From Verrucomicrobiota bacterium (GTDB lineage Bacteria; Verrucomicrobiota; Verrucomicrobiia; Verrucomicrobiales; Verrucomicrobiaceae): DNA of 16,270 nt. Location: contig VFKY01000079.1 of the NCBI GenBank assembly GCA_009885275.1, positions 1 through 16,270 on the forward strand, read 5' to 3'. Made by a program: the position numbers and the translations under genes. Below the pieces are notes generated by a model that had not been told where the DNA came from, ran no database searches, and worked only from the letters and a program-made list of their open reading frames with translations. The first letter of the stretch is position 1. Each line of letters opens with the position of its first letter. Positions 8,485 to 15,609 of the stretch are shown here, in pieces.

Positions 8485-9324
8485 TTAACTGCGAAGTAAA
8501 ATTTCAATGGCGGCAGCCTGCTCGGGAGTGTCCACGCCGGGTGAGGTTTCCTGAGTAAGAACAACGCGGATGCGTGCTCCATTTTCTATAGCTCTGAGTT
8601 GTTCCAATGATTCGGTTCGCTCCAGAAGTGAGGGTGGCCATTGCACAAATTGGAAGAGAAAGTCGCGCTGAAAACCATAGATGCCGAGATGCCGGTAATG
8701 CGTGATACCAGTGTCGTTAGCACGAGCATAAGGTATGGGCGAGCGTGAGAAGTAAAGCGCGTCGCTGTGACAATCGAGCACGACTTTGACGACATTCGCG
8801 TCGGGCAGGAGCGCGGCGTCTTCAATCGGGGCCGCGGCAGTGATCATGGGCACTGCCGGTTCGCGTAGAAGAGTTTGCGCCAGTTCATCAATGAGGGTCG
8901 GTGAAATTAGCGGTTCATCGCCCTGCACGTTGATGATGATTTGATGTTGGGGAAAAGCTTTTGCCGTCTCCGCAACACGATCAGTGCCACTGGGATGATC
9001 GGGCGAAGTCATCATGGTCTGAGCATTGAAAGATCGTGCAGATGCCGCGATGCGTTCATCATCAGTGGCGATGACCACTTGATCGACATGTTGGCACTTC
9101 ATGCACCTTTCCCAAACATGCTGTACGAGAGGCTTTCCCGCGAGGAGGTGAAGAGGCTTGCCGGGGAATCGGGTAGATCCCCAGCGGGCAGGAATGATAA
9201 CGAGGACTAGCGGGCGGGAGGTGGACAAAGGAGGTGGCGCGGTTTCACTTTCATGGCCCGAAAGAGCATCGTGCGCAATCAAATTTCTCCCGTTCTCGCA
9301 GATGAATTTACTTCCTTTTTCCAA
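8485..9324 (-). CDS. kdsB: 3-deoxy-manno-octulosonate cytidylyltransferase (CMP-KDO synthetase)
   Basis: KdsB transfers CMP from CTP to KDO, activating it for incorporation into lipopolysaccharide, in the cytoplasm. Family motifs are clear: IIPARWGSTRFPGKPL (43-58), DHPSGTDR (109-116), NVQGDEP (132-138), SRSPIPY (193-199), HLGIYGF, ERTESLEQLR and GVDTPEQ. The start is uncertain. The longest frame begins at TTG 9324, with AGGA about 5 nt upstream, and overlaps the methyltransferase end by 46 bp. It gives 279 residues with a leader of about 40 residues unlike the family. TTG 9228 would give a 247-residue protein starting about 10 residues before IIPAR, closer to family length. No in-frame ATG or GTG lies between. 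The neighbour pyrG supplies the CTP. Its presence argues for a Gram-negative envelope. Confidence 0.93.
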   Translation of the reverse strand: MEKGSKFICENGRNLIAHDALSGHESETAPPPLSTSRPLVLVIIPARWGSTRFPGKPLHLLAGKPLVQHVWERCMKCQHVDQVVIATDDERIAASARSFNAQTMMTSPDHPSGTDRVAETAKAFPQHQIIINVQGDEPLISPTLIDELAQTLLREPAVPMITAAAPIEDAALLPDANVVKVVLDCHSDALYFSRSPIPYARANDTGITHYRHLGIYGFQRDFLFQFVQWPPSLLERTESLEQLRAIENGARIRVVLTQETSPGVDTPEQAAAIEILLRS

Positions 9325-10139
9325 AGCAATCCTAAAAACAAGGGAAACTCAGTCCGAGCACGGTTTTCGGCTCGGGCGCGGGGGCCGGGCTGGCTTTCCT
9401 TGTCGGATATCCATTCCTCGAATCCGCTCAACACAAAGCCGGCGGCGAGTGCCGGAGCCATAAGCTCGGTGAGGCTGAGATGGAAGGAGACAGTGGATTC
9501 ACTGTCTTTCTGACCGGGATGCATGATGATAGGAACGCTCATTGGTGAGCTGTAGGCGTCCACACGGCGATATTGAATTTTTCGCTCTTCATCGAATCCC
9601 CATGAAGTCTGCTTAGGAATGCGAAAGCAGGGATGATTCATCACCCAAAGCATGCGTCCACCAGGCTTGAGAACAGTGGCTGCGGAGCGGCACACCTTGG
9701 CGAGGTGCGACATGTTTTGCAGACAAAGGATGGCGGAGGCCGCGTCGAAAGATCCGAGGTCGAGAATCTCTGCGGCATCGCGGGTATGGTAACGAATGGG
9801 AGTACGGGAGGGATAATCTTTAGCTCGCTTGATCAGGGACGGTGCGGCATCGATACCGGTGACCTGACATCCCTTTTCTGCCAGAGCCCGGGAAAAAACA
9901 CCCTGACCACAGCCGATATCGAGAACATGTTCAGCGCGTTTAGGGTCGAGCAATCGAAGCGCACTTGGCAGGACTACCCGTTGATAAAGCTCGGAGCCTT
10001 TTTCACCAAGAATACGGTCATACCAGTCGGCGGACTTTTCCCAAGAGGTATGCTGTCCCCGTGCCTGTGTCTGTCCACCCCGCACGGGAGGTCTTTCTCG
10101 CTGCGGTTTGGGGCGTTGATCGCGCTTGGGGAAGGACAT
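9279..10139 (-). CDS. Class I SAM-dependent methyltransferase
   Basis: This is a Rossmann-fold methyltransferase of about 286 residues whose substrate is not recognisable. Motif I is VLDIGCGQG (72-80), with the acidic ribose-binding residue in TGIDAAP (about 94-100), a motif II-like segment DLGSFDAASAILCLQN, and VLKPGGRMLWVMNHPCFR, typical of small-molecule or lipid methyltransferases of the Methyltransf_11 type. The N-terminal 30 or so residues are rich in Arg, Pro, Lys and Gln and are probably disordered. The frame reaches ATG 10181, but a TTGACA at 10204-10199 would place the transcript start near 10169, so ATG 10139 was preferred. It is the first gene of the group with kdsB and pyrG, overlapping the longest kdsB frame by 46 bp. 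A role in envelope or lipid modification is only a guess from the neighbours. Confidence 0.82.
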   Translation of the reverse strand: MSFPKRDQRPKPQRERPPVRGGQTQARGQHTSWEKSADWYDRILGEKGSELYQRVVLPSALRLLDPKRAEHVLDIGCGQGVFSRALAEKGCQVTGIDAAPSLIKRAKDYPSRTPIRYHTRDAAEILDLGSFDAASAILCLQNMSHLAKVCRSAATVLKPGGRMLWVMNHPCFRIPKQTSWGFDEERKIQYRRVDAYSSPMSVPIIMHPGQKDSESTVSFHLSLTELMAPALAAGFVLSGFEEWISDKESQPGPRARAENRARTEFPLFLGLLWKKEVNSSARTGEI

Positions 10140-10198
10140 GTCTGTGAGAGAAAAATGATGGGGTGATCGAATTGGCAACATCGGTAGCGTGGAAGTGT

Positions 10199-10204
10199 TG
10201 TCAA
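10199..10204 (-). promoter_or_regulatory. Consensus -35 hexamer upstream of the methyltransferase-kdsB-pyrG group
   Basis: The minus strand reads TTGACA, a perfect -35 match, inside the divergent spacer. The hexamer 16 bp further on is GATGTT, a poor -10 (three of six). If this is used, transcription starts near 10169 and leaves about 30 nt before ATG 10139, excluding the upstream ATG at 10181. Confidence 0.3.
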
Positions 10205-10320
10205 CGTGATGGGCGGTGTGGTTTATGGTAAGGCTAATTTGTTCTTCGTGAAAAAGTTTTTTCTTTAGGAGACTTCTGAAACGCGACTTGCATGTGGGAA
10301 GAGACTCCGCTTCGATAGTC

Positions 10321-10326
10321 TATTAT
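10321..10326 (+). promoter_or_regulatory. -10-like TATTAT directly before the binding-protein start
   Basis: TATTAT matches five of six -10 bases and is followed by 5 bp (TCCAC) and then the ATG at 10332. Transcription from it would begin within a base or two of the start codon, leaving no room for a Shine-Dalgarno. No -35 hexamer is visible at 16-19 bp, and TTGCAT at 10288 is too far away. The layout repeats that found before rpoA and coaC. Confidence 0.35.
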
Positions 10327-10331
10327 TCCAC

Positions 10332-12089
10332 ATGGAGATTCCGCCCAGCATCATCAAAGCTTATGAATATCTGAGAGTGGAGCTTCGCCACTTGCGGAAC
10401 GACACGGAGGTTCGTGATTTTTTCAAGCTCTGGCGTAAAGAGTTAGGGGTCATTAGTGCTCTTCTTTTGATACTTGCCGCGCCTTTTGCCTTGAGGCAAA
10501 AAGAAAGCAGCGCGCCGTCAAAGTATGATAGACGCCTTGTCATCATCACTCCGCATAATGAGAAAATTCGCTACGAATACGGTCTGGCGTTTTCGAAATA
10601 TTGGAAACAGAAGACTGGAGAGATTCTTTATATCGATTGGCGGGTGCCGGGTGGAACATCGGAAATAGCGCTGTTCTTACGCTCGGAGTTTGCGGCGGCA
10701 TTTCAGCAATACTGGACACGAGGACTGGGCAGACCTTGGTCGCAGCAGGTGGCCAGCGCTTTTGCCAACAGCAAGCAAAATACTTCGCCCACAAACGGCG
10801 GAACTCTGACCGAAGAGCAGGATGCGCGATCTCTCTTCCTTAAAAATGGTATCGGTGTCGGGATCGATCTTTTTTTTGGGGGCGGAGCCTATGACTTTGA
10901 GCAGCAAGCAAAGGCTGGTTTCCTTGTAAGCTCTGATCTATCAGATAAGCACGGGCTTGCCGCCATTTTCAGTAAACACCCGGAGTGGTTTCAGGACAGC
11001 GTCATTCCCCAGAGTTGCAGTGGGGAGACATTTTACGACAAAGAGAAGCGATGGGTTGGCACCTGTCTCTCCAGTATGGGCATATGCTATAATAGGGATG
11101 TATTGAAGCGTCTCGGCATCGAGAAACTGCCTGATTCATGGGCTGATCTTGCAGATCCGAAATACACCAAACAAATTGCACTTTCAGATCCCAATAAGAG
11201 CGGTTCGGTTGCGAAAGCATTTGAGCAATTAATTCAGCAACAAATATCATTAGCGATCGATGAGGCTAAGAAAAATCCCAAGCCATTTCAAACGGAAAAA
11301 GACATCATGGACGCAGGTTTGCGACAGGGATGGGACAATGGATTGACTCTCATCCTACGCATCTCAGCGAATACGCGTTACTTCACGGATGCGGCGCCGA
11401 AGATACCTTTGGAGGTTTCACAGGGCGATGCCGCAGCGGGAATGTCCATAGATTTTTATGGTCGTTCATTTGAAGATCAAGTAAGGCGGGCGGACGGCAG
11501 TTCACGAGTGGCTTTCATTACTCCACTGGGAGGTTCTTCGTTTGGGGTGGACCCCATCGGCATGTTTCGTGGAGCACCTGAACCAGAAGTGGCGACGGCA
11601 TTCATGGAATTCGTGTTGAGTGATGAGGGACAGAAACTATGGAATTATCAGGTGGGTGTAGCGGGTGGGCCTACTAAGGCAGCATTGCGCCGTCTGCCGG
11701 TGCGTCGAGATTTCTATACTGAAGAAAATCGTGCTTTGATGACGGATGGGTTGGTTGAGCCTTATGAAGCCGCGAAAGCATTCACCTATCATCCCGAATG
11801 GACATCACATCTGCTCGGAGTAATCAGGTTTTTAGTGAAAGCCATGTGTGTAGAATCGCATGATGAACAACGCCGAGCATGGGAAATGCTCGCGAAATCT
11901 GGATTCCCCAAACGCGCCACCGCCATTTTTGAAGACACTCGCATGATCAATTACAACACAGCTCAGGAGATTGCCCTTTTGCTTAATAAAAAAGACAACT
12001 CCCAAGAAATGAGGAAAGCCCGTGAGCTTGGTATCGCGTTTCGCAATCAATATAACCGCGCCTATGAACTAGCGAAGGATGGTTTATAA
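10332..12089 (+). CDS. Membrane-anchored ABC-type substrate-binding protein (ferric iron/spermidine-type family)
   Basis: This is the solute receptor of an ABC importer, 585 residues against roughly 330-380 for the family. An uncleaved membrane helix at residues 38-54 follows a charged N-terminus of about 37 residues, so the protein is probably tethered to the inner membrane with its receptor domain in the periplasm. There is no lipobox. Family blocks include VIITPHNEKIR (70-80), GGTSEI (107-112), GIDLFFGGGAYDF (177-189), CYNRDVLKRLG (252-262), LPDSWADLADPKY and FVLSDEGQKLWNYQVG. About 60 residues lie between GGTSEI and GIDLFFGGG, where related proteins have a short connection. There is also a C-terminal extension after about residue 470. 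The permease gene begins 45 bp downstream. The family is usually linked to Fe(III), but the ligand is not certain. Confidence 0.83.
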   Translation: MEIPPSIIKAYEYLRVELRHLRNDTEVRDFFKLWRKELGVISALLLILAAPFALRQKESSAPSKYDRRLVIITPHNEKIRYEYGLAFSKYWKQKTGEILYIDWRVPGGTSEIALFLRSEFAAAFQQYWTRGLGRPWSQQVASAFANSKQNTSPTNGGTLTEEQDARSLFLKNGIGVGIDLFFGGGAYDFEQQAKAGFLVSSDLSDKHGLAAIFSKHPEWFQDSVIPQSCSGETFYDKEKRWVGTCLSSMGICYNRDVLKRLGIEKLPDSWADLADPKYTKQIALSDPNKSGSVAKAFEQLIQQQISLAIDEAKKNPKPFQTEKDIMDAGLRQGWDNGLTLILRISANTRYFTDAAPKIPLEVSQGDAAAGMSIDFYGRSFEDQVRRADGSSRVAFITPLGGSSFGVDPIGMFRGAPEPEVATAFMEFVLSDEGQKLWNYQVGVAGGPTKAALRRLPVRRDFYTEENRALMTDGLVEPYEAAKAFTYHPEWTSHLLGVIRFLVKAMCVESHDEQRRAWEMLAKSGFPKRATAIFEDTRMINYNTAQEIALLLNKKDNSQEMRKARELGIAFRNQYNRAYELAKDGL

Positions 12090-12134
12090 GAGACGCATAC
12101 TGATCAACCGAAAGACATCTTCAAGACACCGCCG

Positions 12135-13832
12135 ATGCCCCGTTACTTCAATTTCACGCTCATCTTTGCTGCGATGTCAGTTTTTTTTGCGTGTTTCTTT
12201 ATCATGCCCGTTTGGAGCACGGTGAAAGTGGCTTTTGTTTCGACGGATGGTAATTTCACGATGGATTACGTCTTCGAGGTATTTCTTAATCCGATCTATC
12301 GCGAGGGCTTGATCAATTCATTCATCATTGCTTTTTGGAGCACGATCGGTTGTCTTCTGGTGGCATTGCCTCTTTCGGTGCTTTTTTGGCGATATGAGTT
12401 TCCCGGTAAATCGATTTTGAGTTCGCTATTGCTGTTGCCCATGATTCTGCCGCCCTTTGTCGGAGCCATCGGAGTGCGCGCGATGCTGGGGCAAGCAGGG
12501 TCGGTAAACAGCCTGTTGACGGGACTGGGGTACATGAGTCCAGATCATCCAGTTGACTGGCTGGGCAACGGGCAGATGGCCGGCGTGGTCATCATGAATG
12601 TGTTGCATCTCTACCCCATACTTTTTCTCAATGTTTCAGCAGCACTGGCTAATCTCGACCCGGCATTGGAAGAGGCGGCGGCTAATTTGGGATGCTCGCC
12701 GTGGGATAGGTTTACTAAAATCACGATGCCACTGATTACACCCGGTGTCTTTGCCGGCGGCACCATTGTATTCATCTGGGCATTTACAGAACTGGGCGTG
12801 CCGCTAGTTTTTGATTACACGCGCGTTACCTCCGTGCAGATTTTTAACAGTATCAAGGATTTGAGCGACAACCCGTTTCCTTACGCCTTGGTTTCGGTGA
12901 TGTTAGTCTTTACGGTCTTGCTCTATGGATTGAGCAAGCTCTTGTTTGAACGTGGATACTCCAGTGGCGGAGGCAGGGCTACAACAGCGCGGCAAACCGT
13001 AGAACTCTCCTTCGAAAGGTGTTGGGCATGCACTACGGGGGTAATTCTTTGTATTCTGCTCGCCATTTTTCCGCATATCGGCGTTGTTCTTTTGTCAGTA
13101 TCAACAGACTGGTACCTCACTGTTTTGCCTGAGAGTTTTACGCTGAAGCATTTCAGCAGTGCTTTGAGTCACGATCTGACATTGAAAGCAGTGGCCAATA
13201 GTTTGAAGTATGCCTCGCTGGCCACGGTTCTTGATCTCGTATTGGGGTTTGCCATCGCTCACGTCAACGTGCGCAGTAACATTCGAGGACGGCAAATTCT
13301 CGATGCCATGGCCATGCTTCCTTTGGCGGTACCGGGATTGGTGTTGGCATTTGGCTATCTAGCGATGGCTCGTGAGGGGCAACCTTTTCACTGGCTCATG
13401 ATTGGGGAAGACCCTGTGCTTATCATCGTGATTGCTTATTCTGTGAGAAGGCTTCCCTTTGTCGTGCGTTCCGTAACGGCAGGCTTGCAACAGGTAAGCC
13501 CGACGTTGGAAGAGGCCGCTCAAAACCTTGGCGCAACCCCCCAGAGAACTCTAGCGAGGATCACACTACCTTTGGTGATGCCTAATCTGATCGCAGGGGG
13601 CTTACTCGCCTTCTCTTTCGCGATGCTGGAGGTTTCTGATTCCATGATTCTTGCCCAGCAATCCCGCTATTTTCCTATTACTAAAGCTATCTATGCACTG
13701 GTTGGAGCACTGGGTGACGGTCCCTATATTGCCTCGGCCTTGGGGGTATGGGCCATGTTGTTTCTTGGTGTCACCCTATTGGGGGCTGGTCTGCTGCTCG
13801 GCAAGAAGCTGGGAACCTTGTTCCGATTGTGA
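12135..13832 (+). CDS. Fused two-domain ABC importer permease (FbpB/AfuB-like)
   Basis: This is an inner-membrane permease of 565 residues in which two binding-protein-dependent transport domains are joined in one chain, as in ferric iron importers of the FbpB type. Many hydrophobic helices run through both halves. Each half has an EAA loop, the site that contacts the ATPase: EEAAANLGCSPWDRFTKITM from about 179 and EEAAQNLGATPQRTLARITL from about 459. A polar linker around 275-295 separates the halves. It follows the binding-protein gene by 45 bp and is surely cotranscribed with it. No Shine-Dalgarno precedes the ATG, so coupling or another initiation mode is likely. No ATPase gene is adjacent, so the energising subunit must be encoded elsewhere or shared. 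The transported solute is probably metal, but this is inference. Confidence 0.88.
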   Translation: MPRYFNFTLIFAAMSVFFACFFIMPVWSTVKVAFVSTDGNFTMDYVFEVFLNPIYREGLINSFIIAFWSTIGCLLVALPLSVLFWRYEFPGKSILSSLLLLPMILPPFVGAIGVRAMLGQAGSVNSLLTGLGYMSPDHPVDWLGNGQMAGVVIMNVLHLYPILFLNVSAALANLDPALEEAAANLGCSPWDRFTKITMPLITPGVFAGGTIVFIWAFTELGVPLVFDYTRVTSVQIFNSIKDLSDNPFPYALVSVMLVFTVLLYGLSKLLFERGYSSGGGRATTARQTVELSFERCWACTTGVILCILLAIFPHIGVVLLSVSTDWYLTVLPESFTLKHFSSALSHDLTLKAVANSLKYASLATVLDLVLGFAIAHVNVRSNIRGRQILDAMAMLPLAVPGLVLAFGYLAMAREGQPFHWLMIGEDPVLIIVIAYSVRRLPFVVRSVTAGLQQVSPTLEEAAQNLGATPQRTLARITLPLVMPNLIAGGLLAFSFAMLEVSDSMILAQQSRYFPITKAIYALVGALGDGPYIASALGVWAMLFLGVTLLGAGLLLGKKLGTLFRL

Positions 13833-13969
13833 AAAAGCGCTTGCGAAGTGCCTGACGCCGTGTTTATTCGCCGCCCCTTGCGAGCCAGATGTTAATTGCT
13901 GTTGGTCTTCGGGTCTTCCTTCCCTTCAGGGCTGGAGGATAGCTCGCACCGAAGGCAACCCAGCCACTC

Positions 13970-13975
13970 TATAAT
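13970..13975 (+). promoter_or_regulatory. Consensus -10 TATAAT directly before rpoA
   Basis: A perfect TATAAT is followed by AAAAT and then the rpoA ATG at 13981. A transcript from it would start about at the ATG. No -35 match is present 16-18 bp upstream. It is the strongest of three such start-proximal -10 hexamers in the window. The remaining 13833-13969 spacer shows only a small GC-rich hairpin (13837-13851) and no gene. Confidence 0.45.
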
Positions 13976-13980
13976 AAAAT

Positions 13981-15087
13981 ATGTCAATCCGCCTAGCTAG
14001 ATTCGAAATGCCGAACCGCCTCGTGAAAAACGAAGCCACGGCCACTGATACCTTCGCCCAATTTGTAGCAGAACCCTTCGATCGTGGTTATGGCCACACC
14101 GTTGGCAACAGCCTGCGTCGCGTGCTTCTCTCCTCCCTTGAAGGCGCCTCCATCACCAGCGTTCGCATCAAAGGTGCGGAACATGAGTTCAGCACCCTTC
14201 CTGGAGTTGTGGAAGATGTAACACAGATCGTACTCAATCTTAAATTGGTGAAGTTTAAGCATTTTGAAAATAAAGAAACGCGTCTCCTTCAGATCTTTGC
14301 AGATAAAGAAGGCGTTGTCACCGCAGGCGACATCAAGGAAGACACCAGCTATCAGGTGATTAACAAAGACCACGTCATTTGCACCCTTGATCGCAAAGGC
14401 AAATTTGAAGCCGAAATCGAAGTCAAAGTAGGTCGTGGTTTTGCGACCAACGAAGAAAACAAAAGACCGGATATGCCCATTGGCGTTATCCCGATCGACT
14501 CTATTTTCTCCCCTGTTACCCGTGTGAAATATGCCGTGGAAGCAACTCGTGTTGGTCAAAACACCGATTACGACAAGTTGATCCTCGACGTATGGACGGA
14601 TGGCCGCATCGCTCCCCAGGACTCACTCCTGCAAGCATCTGCGATTCTTCGCAAGCATCTTGACGTCTTCGTCAATTATGACGACAACCAGATCGAATTC
14701 GATGCCGCACCAGAAACTCAGAGCGAAGAAAACCTTGAGCTTCGCAAGCTTCTTAATATGTCGGTCAACGAAATTGAGTTGTCCGTCCGTGCCGCTAACT
14801 GCCTTAATAACGCTAACATCACCAGTGTTGGTCAATTGGCCATGAAAAGTGAAGGCGAAATGCTGCGCTACCGTAACTTCGGTAAGAAATCCCTTACTGA
14901 GATCAAAGAAAAGCTGCTTGAGTTGGGACTTGGTCTTGGCATGAAGCTCGATCCTGCATTGCTTGAGCCCCTCACCGGTGGCGCCCTCCTTCGTGGTGGC
15001 AATACATTCCGTCGTGAAGATGATAATGAGGCTGATGCCGACAGCTTCTCCCGCTTGATCAGCGCCAACCTTGGTGACGACGATTAA
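13981..15087 (+). CDS. rpoA: DNA-directed RNA polymerase subunit alpha
   Basis: The alpha subunit dimerises to seed RNA polymerase assembly and contacts promoters and activators. The N-terminal domain shows the conserved dimerisation block EPFDRGYGHTVGNSLRRVLL (31-50), then SSLEGASITSVRI. The C-terminal domain (about 252-325) has VRAANCLN, with Arg270 matching the DNA-contacting Arg265 of E. coli, and NFGKKSLTEIKEKL. At 368 residues it is longer than the roughly 330 of E. coli, owing to an acidic tail of about 43 residues after GMKLD that ends in GDDD. The start was chosen because RFEMPNRL near the N-terminus fits the family, and no Shine-Dalgarno precedes it. rplQ follows after 44 bp, but the ribosomal genes rpsM, rpsK and rpsD that usually precede rpoA are absent; an importer permease gene stands there instead. 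Confidence 0.97.
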   Translation: MSIRLARFEMPNRLVKNEATATDTFAQFVAEPFDRGYGHTVGNSLRRVLLSSLEGASITSVRIKGAEHEFSTLPGVVEDVTQIVLNLKLVKFKHFENKETRLLQIFADKEGVVTAGDIKEDTSYQVINKDHVICTLDRKGKFEAEIEVKVGRGFATNEENKRPDMPIGVIPIDSIFSPVTRVKYAVEATRVGQNTDYDKLILDVWTDGRIAPQDSLLQASAILRKHLDVFVNYDDNQIEFDAAPETQSEENLELRKLLNMSVNEIELSVRAANCLNNANITSVGQLAMKSEGEMLRYRNFGKKSLTEIKEKLLELGLGLGMKLDPALLEPLTGGALLRGGNTFRREDDNEADADSFSRLISANLGDDD

Positions 15088-15131
15088 TTAGATGCCCGAA
15101 CAAGATTAACTGAGTAAAGGATAAAAGAGTC

Positions 15132-15539
15132 ATGAGACATCAACGTAAAACAGTCAAACTTCAACGCACAAAGAGCCATCGCGAAGCGCTGCTCAAGAAC
15201 TTGTGCAAGAGCCTTATCGAACATCGTCGCATTCGCACCACTCTGGCCAAAGCCAAAGCCGTGCGCCCTGTGGCAGAAAAACTGGTAACATTAGGCAAGC
15301 GCGATACCCTCCACACTCGCCGTCAGGCATTTGCGGTGCTTCGCTGCAAGACCTTGGTGAAAACCTTGTTCGACGAAATCGCAAGTTCTTCCAAAGACCG
15401 CCCCGGTGGATACACCCGCATCACCAAACTCGGTCAGCGTATGACCGACTCCGCTCCAATGGCTTTCATTGAGTGGGTCGATGCTTTTGTGCCAAAAGGT
15501 GAAAAAGCTGAAGTAACAGAAGACGCTGCCAAGGAGTAG
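15132..15539 (+). CDS. rplQ: 50S ribosomal protein L17
   Basis: L17 is a large-subunit ribosomal protein placed near the polypeptide exit tunnel. The 135-residue protein begins MRHQRKTVKLQR and continues with the conserved HREALLKNLCKSLIEHRRIRTTLAKAKAVRP region. It has RPGGYTRITKLGQRMTD near residue 95 and a short acidic C-terminal tail (KAEVTEDAAKE). The core is the usual length of about 120 residues. A Shine-Dalgarno-like AAAGGA lies at 15116-15121, 10 nt before the ATG, one of the few clear ones in the window. The gene follows rpoA by 44 bp, the standard pairing, and ends just before a strong terminator. Confidence 0.97.
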   Translation: MRHQRKTVKLQRTKSHREALLKNLCKSLIEHRRIRTTLAKAKAVRPVAEKLVTLGKRDTLHTRRQAFAVLRCKTLVKTLFDEIASSSKDRPGGYTRITKLGQRMTDSAPMAFIEWVDAFVPKGEKAEVTEDAAKE

Positions 15540-15563
15540 TCTCCTTTTAGATAGCAAACTTTT

Positions 15564-15597
15564 AGAACGCGAGGGCGAAAGCTCTCGCGTTCTTTTT
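15564..15597 (+). terminator. Intrinsic terminator of the rpoA-rplQ unit
   Basis: A 13-bp stem (15564-15576 with 15581-15593, one G-T wobble, GC-rich centre) closes a GAAA tetraloop and runs into TTTTT (15593-15597). It starts 25 bp past the rplQ stop. The T-run is only on the plus-strand side, so it works best for rplQ, although the hairpin could also slow transcription arriving from the opposing secreted-protein gene. Confidence 0.95.
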
Positions 15598-15609
15598 GTG
15601 GATAGCTGC

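Noticed and set aside
9633..10166. Plus-strand open frame of 177 codons
   Set aside because: It is antisense to the methyltransferase, which carries a clear SAM-binding motif.
13837..13851. Hairpin GCGCTT-GCG-AAGTGC after the permease stop as a terminator
   Set aside because: The stem is 6 bp with a wobble and no T-run follows, so it does not fit an intrinsic terminator.
13651..13974. Plus-strand open frame of 107 codons reaching the rpoA spacer
   Set aside because: Most of it overlaps the permease in another frame, and the spacer part does not resemble a ribosomal or other known protein.
13993..14559. Minus-strand open frame of 188 codons
   Set aside because: It is antisense to the conserved N-terminal domain of rpoA.
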